Position numbers and translations under genes: made by a program. Below the pieces are notes generated by a model, which made no database searches, was not told the origin of the DNA, and saw only the letters and a list, made by a program, of their open reading frames with translations. From assembly GCF_011038975.1 (NCBI RefSeq), contig NZ_JAAKEC010000008.1, forward strand, positions 1 to 64,000: 64,000 nucleotides of DNA, given 5' to 3'. Each line of letters opens with the position of its first letter. Position 1 is the stretch's first letter. This document shows, one piece after another, positions 58,906-64,000 of the stretch. The DNA comes from Adlercreutzia sp. ZJ176. Its GTDB lineage: Bacteria; Actinomycetota; Coriobacteriia; Coriobacteriales; Eggerthellaceae.

Positions 58906-60480
58906 CTACTCGGCAAGCCTCCTCGCCAGCAGCTCGTTGATGACCTTCGGGTTGCCTTGTCCTCGCATCTTCTTCATGCACTGTCCCACGAAGAACCCTA
59001 TGACCTTGGTGTTGCCGTCCTTGTAGCGCGCCACCTCGTCGGGGTTCGCGGCGATCACCTCGGCGACCACGGCCTCGATGGCGCCCGTGTCGGACACCTG
59101 CTTCATGCCGCGCTCCTCCACGATGGCCTCCGGGTCCTTGTCCTCGGCGAGCACCGCGGCGAAGACCTGCCTGGCCTGCTTGGACGAGATGGCGTCGGAC
59201 GCCTGCAGCCGCACGAGCTCGACGGCGCGCGCGGGGGAGAGCGGCGTCGCGGCGAGCGCCACGCCCTCCGCGTTCAGATACGCCGTGACGTCGTTGATGA
59301 TGAGGTTCGCCACTGGCTTGGCGAGCTTGGCCGCCTCGCCGCCGGCCGCCTCCATGCACGCCTCGAAGAAGCGGGACGTCTCGCGGTGCTCCACCAAATG
59401 CCGCGCGTCGTAAGCCGAGAGCCCGAACGCCTCCTCGAAGCGGCGGGCCTTCTGGTCGGGCAGCTCGGGCAGCTTGGCGCGCACGCGCTCGATGAACGCG
59501 TCGGTGAGGTCGTAGGGCGCCAGGTCGGGCTCGGGGAACAGGCGGTAGTCGTCGGCCGTCTCCTTCACGCGCATCACGATGGTGCGCTTGGCGGAGGGAT
59601 CCCAGTGACGCGTCTCCTGGTAGATGACGCCGCCCTCCTCGAGCACCTCCGCCTGGCGGCAGATCTCGTAGGCCAGGCCGTCGTGCAGGTTCTTGAACGA
59701 GTTCATGTTCTTGAGCTCGGTCTTCGTGCCGAACTCCTTGGCCCCGCGGCGGCGCAGGCTCACGTTGCCGTCGCAGCGCAGCGAGCCCTCCTCCATGGAG
59801 CAGTCCGAGATGCCGATGGCCAGGTAGATCTGGCGCAGCTTCTGCATGAACAGGCGCGCCTCCTCGGGCGTGCGCAGGTCGGGCTCGGTCACGAGCTCGA
59901 TCAAAGGCGTGCCCGCGCGGTTGTAGTCCACGAGCGAGTGCGTGGCGCCGGCGATGCGGCCCTCGCCGCCGCCGACGTGCACCATCTTGCCCGCGTCCTC
60001 CTCCATGTGGATGCGCGTGATGCCCACGTGCGCCACGTAGCCGTCCTCGGTGCGCGTGATGTTGCCGTCGCTCTCGCCTACGCCCAGGTCGTCCAGGCGG
60101 TAGCGCTCGCGCGCGGCCGGGCCGTCGACGTCGAGGTCCAGATGCCCGCGCATGCAGAACGCCACGGGGCCCTGAGTGGTCTGGAAGTTCTTCGCCATGT
60201 CGGGGTACATGTAGTTCTTGCGGTAGAACATCGAGTGCTTCTCGATGTCGCAGTTGGTGGCCAGGCCCGCCAGCACGATGGACTCGATGGCGGCCTTGTT
60301 CGGCACGGGCAGGGCGCCCGGCAGCCCCAGGCACACGGGGCAGGTGTGGGTGTTCGGCTCGGCGCCGAACTCCAGCTTGCAGCCGCAGAACATCTTCGTG
60401 TTCAGCGTGGTCAGCTCGGCGTGGATCTCGAGGCCGATGACAGCCTCCCATGTCTCAAAAACCTCTTCGAGCTTCTTCAC
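58906..60480 (-). CDS. gatB: Aspartyl/glutamyl-tRNA amidotransferase subunit B
   Basis: This 524-residue protein binds mischarged Glu-tRNA(Gln) or Asp-tRNA(Asn) and phosphorylates the side chain. The N-terminus reads WEAVIGLEIHAELTT, followed by the zinc-site CPVCLGLPGALPVPN. The C-terminal YqeY-like tail that holds the tRNA ends MKKMRGQGNPKVINELLARR. It follows gatA by 3 nt. The trio implies the organism makes Gln-tRNA, Asn-tRNA or both by amidation. Confidence 0.96.
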   Translation of the reverse strand: MKKLEEVFETWEAVIGLEIHAELTTLNTKMFCGCKLEFGAEPNTHTCPVCLGLPGALPVPNKAAIESIVLAGLATNCDIEKHSMFYRKNYMYPDMAKNFQTTQGPVAFCMRGHLDLDVDGPAARERYRLDDLGVGESDGNITRTEDGYVAHVGITRIHMEEDAGKMVHVGGGEGRIAGATHSLVDYNRAGTPLIELVTEPDLRTPEEARLFMQKLRQIYLAIGISDCSMEEGSLRCDGNVSLRRRGAKEFGTKTELKNMNSFKNLHDGLAYEICRQAEVLEEGGVIYQETRHWDPSAKRTIVMRVKETADDYRLFPEPDLAPYDLTDAFIERVRAKLPELPDQKARRFEEAFGLSAYDARHLVEHRETSRFFEACMEAAGGEAAKLAKPVANLIINDVTAYLNAEGVALAATPLSPARAVELVRLQASDAISSKQARQVFAAVLAEDKDPEAIVEERGMKQVSDTGAIEAVVAEVIAANPDEVARYKDGNTKVIGFFVGQCMKKMRGQGNPKVINELLARRLAE

Positions 60481-60483
60481 GAG

Positions 60484-61986
60484 CTACTCACCCGCCTTTC
60501 CGTCGGCGAAGTCAGGCGCGACGGGCGCCGGGCCGTAGACCGTCTCGAGCGCCGCGGCCGCGCGCAGCATGTTCTTGTCGCGGAAGGCCGGCGCGATGAG
60601 CTGCGCGCCGACCGGCATGCCCGTCTCGGCGCCGAGGCCGATCGGCATCGACATGCCGCCGTTGCCTGCGATGTTGATGGAGATGGTGAACATGTCGGAC
60701 AGGTACATCTCGGTGGGGTCGGCGATCTCGCCGAAGCGAAACGCCGTGCGCGGCGCCACCGGCGCCAGGATGCAGTCGACCTGCTCGAAGGCGCGCGCGT
60801 AGTCCTGCGTGATGAGGGTGCGCACCTGCTGGGCCGGGTAGTAGTACGTGTCGTACACGCCCGCGGACAGAAGGTAGCTGCCGAGCATGATGCGGCGGCG
60901 CGCCTCGGGGCCGAAGCCGTTCGCGCGGCTGGCCTCGTACTGGCCGCCGAGGTCCTTGTGCCCCGGGTCGCAGTAGCCGTAGCGCACGCTGTCGAAGCGC
61001 GCGAGGTTCGAGAACGCCTCGCAGGGGCCGAGCACGTAGTAGGCGCTCATGGCGGCCTGCGCGTTGGGGAGCTCCACCTCCACGAGCTCGGCGCCGAGCT
61101 CCTCGAGCTTGACGGCCGCCTCGGCCACCTTGTCGCGCACCTCGGGGGTGAGGCCGGCGGCGTCCATGAACGCCGGGACCACGCCGATCCTCATGCCGCG
61201 CACGCCCTCGGCGAGGTTGGCCGTGAAGTCGACCGTGACCTCCTGGCTCGTGCAGTCGAGCTCGTCGCGGCCGGCGATGGCGTTCAGGGTGAGCGCCGCG
61301 TCCTCCACCGTGCGGGCGAAGGGGCCCACCTGGTCGAGCGAGCTGCCGAAGGCCACCACGCCGTAGCGCGAGACCACGCCGTAGGTGGGCTTGACGGCCA
61401 CGATGCCGCAGAAGCTGCCCGGCTGGCGGATGGAGCCGCCCGTGTCGGAGCCGAGCGTCACGGGCACGAGGCCCGCCGCCACGGCCGCGGCGCTGCCGCC
61501 CGAGGAGCCTCCCGGGACGCGGCCGAGGTCCCACGGGTTGCGCGTGGGGCCGAACGCCGAGGTCTCGGTGGAGGAGCCGAAGGCGAACTCGTCCATGTTG
61601 AGCTTGCCGACGGGCAGCGCGCCCGCCTCGAGCGTGCGCGCCACGCACGTGGCCGTGTAGGGCGACACGTAGCTCTCCAGCATGCGCGACGAGCACGTGG
61701 TGTGCGTGCCCGCGAGGTTCATGTTGTCCTTGTACGCCACGGGCACGCCGGCGAGGGGCCCGAGCTCACAGAGGCCGCGGCCCGCCGCGAGCGCCGCGTC
61801 GACGCGCGCCGCGGCCTCGAGCGCCGCTTCCTCGGTGGTCTCGAGGAAGGCGTGCACCTGCGCGTCAGCGGCGCCGATGCGCTCGAACGTGCCGCGCGCC
61901 ACCTCGGCGGCCGAGAACTCCCGGGCGATAAGGCCCGCCTGGATGGCGCGCACGCTCAGGGAGCCGAACGTCTGCGAAGCCGTCAT
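60484..61986 (-). CDS. gatA: Aspartyl/glutamyl-tRNA amidotransferase subunit A
   Basis: This 500-residue amidase frees ammonia from glutamine. The Ser-cisSer-Lys triad is visible: Lys86 in PVAYKDN, Ser161 in PGGSSGGSAA and Ser185 in DTGGSIRQP. The start ATG overlaps the gatC stop by 1 nt (TGATG), a tight coupling. Length and motifs are normal. Confidence 0.97.
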   Translation of the reverse strand: MTASQTFGSLSVRAIQAGLIAREFSAAEVARGTFERIGAADAQVHAFLETTEEAALEAAARVDAALAAGRGLCELGPLAGVPVAYKDNMNLAGTHTTCSSRMLESYVSPYTATCVARTLEAGALPVGKLNMDEFAFGSSTETSAFGPTRNPWDLGRVPGGSSGGSAAAVAAGLVPVTLGSDTGGSIRQPGSFCGIVAVKPTYGVVSRYGVVAFGSSLDQVGPFARTVEDAALTLNAIAGRDELDCTSQEVTVDFTANLAEGVRGMRIGVVPAFMDAAGLTPEVRDKVAEAAVKLEELGAELVEVELPNAQAAMSAYYVLGPCEAFSNLARFDSVRYGYCDPGHKDLGGQYEASRANGFGPEARRRIMLGSYLLSAGVYDTYYYPAQQVRTLITQDYARAFEQVDCILAPVAPRTAFRFGEIADPTEMYLSDMFTISINIAGNGGMSMPIGLGAETGMPVGAQLIAPAFRDKNMLRAAAALETVYGPAPVAPDFADGKAGE

Positions 61987-62297
61987 CAGCGGTCACCCCC
62001 CTCGCCCAAGATGGACGGGATGAGGAAGCAGCCGTCCTGCTGCTTGGGGGCGTTCTCGAGCGCCACGCCTTGCGTGAAGCCCTCGCGCTCCACGTCCTCG
62101 CGCATGACGTTGGACAAGTCGCCGATGGGGTGGAACGTGGGCTCGACGCCCGCGAGGTCGTATTCGGTGATGGGAGCCAGCGAGTCGATGATGGCGTTCA
62201 GGTCAACCGTCATCTGCTTGACTTCCTCATCGTCGAGGCCGATGCGCGTGTATTCGGCGATGCCGCGCACATCATGCTCGGATAGGTGCTGTGTCAT
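61986..62297 (-). CDS. gatC: Aspartyl/glutamyl-tRNA amidotransferase subunit C
   Basis: This 103-residue subunit wraps GatA and stabilises the complex. It begins MTQHLSEHDVRGIAEYTRI and has the LRVDV-like segment as NVMREDVEREG. ATG 62297 has GAGGA upstream; an ATG 10 codons earlier has no ribosome-binding site. It is the first gene of the gat operon. Confidence 0.93.
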   Translation of the reverse strand: MTQHLSEHDVRGIAEYTRIGLDDEEVKQMTVDLNAIIDSLAPITEYDLAGVEPTFHPIGDLSNVMREDVEREGFTQGVALENAPKQQDGCFLIPSILGEGGDR

Positions 62298-62466
62298 GGT
62301 TGGTCGGTCCTCTTTCGGATTGCTCATCGCCGCAGCGCGCGGCGGACTCATAGCAAACCATGATAGCAAACCCGCGAACCGATGAACCCGCACGTGGCGC
62401 GCGCGTTAGAGATTTAACACGAAGCCGCGGCGGCGAGGGTCGCGCGGATCGCGCGCCGCGGCCACG

Positions 62467-63783
62467 TCACATCCCGAGCTCGCGCGCCGCGGCGGCGAGG
62501 GTTGCGCGCGTGAGGGGCTCGCCGTGCGGCACGTGGGTGGCGAGGCAAGAGAAGCGCGGCTTGTCGGCGAGATAGGCGTCCGCGGGCAGGCCCGCCCGCG
62601 CGGCGAGCGCGCGGGAGGAGGCGCGCACGTCGGCCTTGGCGAGCCCTGCGCGGCGCAACGGCGAGACGACGCCCGCCTCGTCAAGCGAGCGGAAGCCCGG
62701 GCGGCGCGCCGGGTCGTCGCTCGCGTTGGTGCCGTCGGCGAGCACCGCAAAGCCGTCGGCGCGCGCCGCCTGCCAAATGCGCGCGAAGATGAAGCGCTTG
62801 CAGAGGCGGCAGCGGTCGGGCGGGTTCGCGCAGATGTCGGCCTGGGAGAGCACGTCGGCCTCGATCACGCGCAGGGGCACGCCGACGCGCGCGGCCACCG
62901 CGCGGGCGTCGACGAGCTCGAAGGCCGGCTGGAAGGCCGTGCTCACCAGGTACGCCCCCACCTCGCAGCCCGCCGCGCGCGCGGCCGCGAGCAGGTACGC
63001 CGAGTCGGTGCCGCCCGAGAAGGCCACCGCGAGCCGCGGGGTGCGCGCGAGAAACGCCTCAAGCGGCTCCGCGCCGAGGCGCTGCCCCTCCCCCACCCAC
63101 GCCGCGTCGGGGGCCACCGCGCGCTCTGCGGGATGCTCGATCACGCGCATGTCAAGCCGCAGCGTCTGCTCGACGATGCGCATGAGCACCTCGTCGCTCA
63201 CCTCGGGTTCCACCTTCAAGAGCCCCACCAGGCCGAACAGCACCACGCAGAACATCTCGCGCACGAGGTCGATCTCCACCTGGTGGTAGGCGGCGTACTC
63301 GGTGACGATGTGCTCGTTGATGCAGTCGACCGTCTCGCGCACGGCGCGCACGTCGAACGCGTCACGCTGCCCGAGCTCCTCGAGCACGCGGATCATGGGG
63401 CGCGGGCCGTCGGCGTCGTAGAGCGCGAGGCGCAGGGCGCGCACGCCCTTTTTGAGCGAGGCGGGCGTGTCGCCGAACACGCGCAGCTCGTTCCACACGA
63501 GCACCGTCTCCACGAGGTCGGCCACGTAGTCGTCGAGCACGGCGTCGATGACGGCCTGCTTGCTGGCGAAGTAGTAGTAGAACAGCTCGCGCGTGATGCC
63601 CGCCTCGGCGGCGATGGCCGTGACGGTGGTCGCGCGCACGCCGTCGCGCTCGAAGCACGCCCGCGCCGCCTGCATGATGTCGCCGGCCTGCCCGCCGAGC
63701 CGCACGACGGCCGCGTCCTTCTGCCGCCCCGTGATGCGCACGCGGCGGCCGCCATCCTGCGCACGGCAGGGACGCTCGGGCAT
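62467..63783 (-). CDS. larE: TetR-type regulator fused to LarE-type sulfur transferase
   Basis: This 438-residue protein has a TetR helix-turn-helix at about 35-82 (VTAIAAEAGITRELFYYYFA) and TetR-like helices to about 212. A LarE domain follows at about 248-425, with PP-loop SGGTDS at 256-261, NPPDRCRLCK (Cys325, Cys328) and SCLATHVPHG (Cys413). LarE donates sulfur to make the thiocarboxylates of the nickel-pincer cofactor. Three such cysteines suggest the iron-sulfur type, not the sacrificial single-Cys type. There is no stop or ribosome-binding site between the parts. ATG 63783 has AAAGGAG. Confidence 0.85.
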   Translation of the reverse strand: MPERPCRAQDGGRRVRITGRQKDAAVVRLGGQAGDIMQAARACFERDGVRATTVTAIAAEAGITRELFYYYFASKQAVIDAVLDDYVADLVETVLVWNELRVFGDTPASLKKGVRALRLALYDADGPRPMIRVLEELGQRDAFDVRAVRETVDCINEHIVTEYAAYHQVEIDLVREMFCVVLFGLVGLLKVEPEVSDEVLMRIVEQTLRLDMRVIEHPAERAVAPDAAWVGEGQRLGAEPLEAFLARTPRLAVAFSGGTDSAYLLAAARAAGCEVGAYLVSTAFQPAFELVDARAVAARVGVPLRVIEADVLSQADICANPPDRCRLCKRFIFARIWQAARADGFAVLADGTNASDDPARRPGFRSLDEAGVVSPLRRAGLAKADVRASSRALAARAGLPADAYLADKPRFSCLATHVPHGEPLTRATLAAAARELGM

Positions 63784-63799
63784 GGGCGGCTCCTTTCGG

Positions 63800-64000
63800 C
63801 TACTCGTTCTCCTCGACGACGCGTCGGTACGCCGCGGTGTCGGCGTAGATCTCGTCGGCAAGCGGGTTCAGCTTGGCGCGGCGGATGCGAACGACCTGCC
63901 ATGCGGCAAGCGCCACGTTCGACGCCAGCGCGACCAAGCTTACCACGAAAAACGCCGTGGGGTTGTGCGTGGTGGGAATGGGGGCCAGCACGTCAGCGAA
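63800..64000 (-). CDS. Small membrane protein, 5' end outside the window
   Basis: The visible 66 codons read through one membrane helix (AFFVVSLVALASNVALAAWQVV), then a charged tail ending AYRRVVEENE. A GTG at 63991 could start it but has no ribosome-binding site, so the true start is probably beyond the edge. It lies 16 nt ahead of the TetR-LarE gene and likely shares its message. No family is recognised. Confidence 0.55.
   Translation of the reverse strand, partial: FADVLAPIPTTHNPTAFFVVSLVALASNVALAAWQVVRIRRAKLNPLADEIYADTAAYRRVVEENE

Noticed and set aside
58405-62385. Long plus-strand open frame across gatCAB
   Set aside because: It is the antisense of gatC, gatA, gatB and the small membrane gene, with Arg/His/Val-rich shadow composition and no domain.

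Overview
The window is about 64 kb of GC-rich, gene-dense bacterial chromosome. Gene content and protein style suggest a member of the Actinomycetota class Coriobacteriia, probably family Eggerthellaceae. The clues are a two-subunit transketolase, a SARP-type giant regulator, a 2Fe superoxide reductase, an OmpR-type regulator behind glnA, a HisZ-HisG fusion and Ala/Gly-rich tails on many housekeeping enzymes. I infer this from the sequence alone and do not name a genus. Of about 58 protein genes, all but one read on the minus strand, so transcription runs right to left. A perfect parS site at 56995-57010 fits a strongly co-oriented replichore arm that may be origin-proximal.

Right to left in transcription order. 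A small membrane protein leads into a TetR-LarE fusion (62.5-63.8 kb). Next are gatC-gatA-gatB plus a two-helix membrane protein (58.6-62.3 kb). A MerR-larB-larC operon follows (56.0-58.3 kb), with two parS-like sites between larB and larC. The histidine block covers 46.4-55.6 kb: hisZG, hisD, hisC, hisB, hisH, hisA, hisF, then a radical SAM gene and hisI. Next come transaldolase, rho, sppA and an unusual MetRS-like gene (39.8-46.0 kb), a repeat-rich gap, and rpsB-tsf (37.4-39.1 kb).

The stretch from 30.4 to 37.4 kb is an accessory island. It holds a MntA-HepT type VII toxin-antitoxin pair, three XRE-type regulators, a PAP2-like membrane protein, an alpha/beta hydrolase and the only plus-strand gene. 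It also carries gene remnants and a duplicated set of palindromes.

Housekeeping resumes below 30.3 kb: murA, an LCP-like cell-envelope protein, a NifU-type scaffold, two cysteine-rich proteins, lgt, superoxide reductase, rpmE, glnA with a GlnR-like regulator, polA, rplU-rpmA-obg-proB, proA, a NadD-YqeK fusion, rsfS, a SARP/STAND regulator, secA, prfB, split transketolase, ftsE-ftsX, a C-terminal protease and the start of rnr.

The points most worth a second look are: (i) an 82-bp palindromic element present between hisA and hisF and again in frame inside hisH, with paired base changes that keep the stem; (ii) the lar cluster, with a TetR-LarE fusion, a LarC that stops after its first domain and carries a His-rich insert, and a MerR-type 19-bp-spacer promoter; (iii) two parS-like sites beside a 16-bp tandem repeat; (iv) release factor 2 with SPT in place of SPF, in a window where by hand count TAG ends 33 of 58 genes; (v) a GlnR-like regulator with Glu at the phosphorylation position and a matching direct repeat in the glnA promoter.
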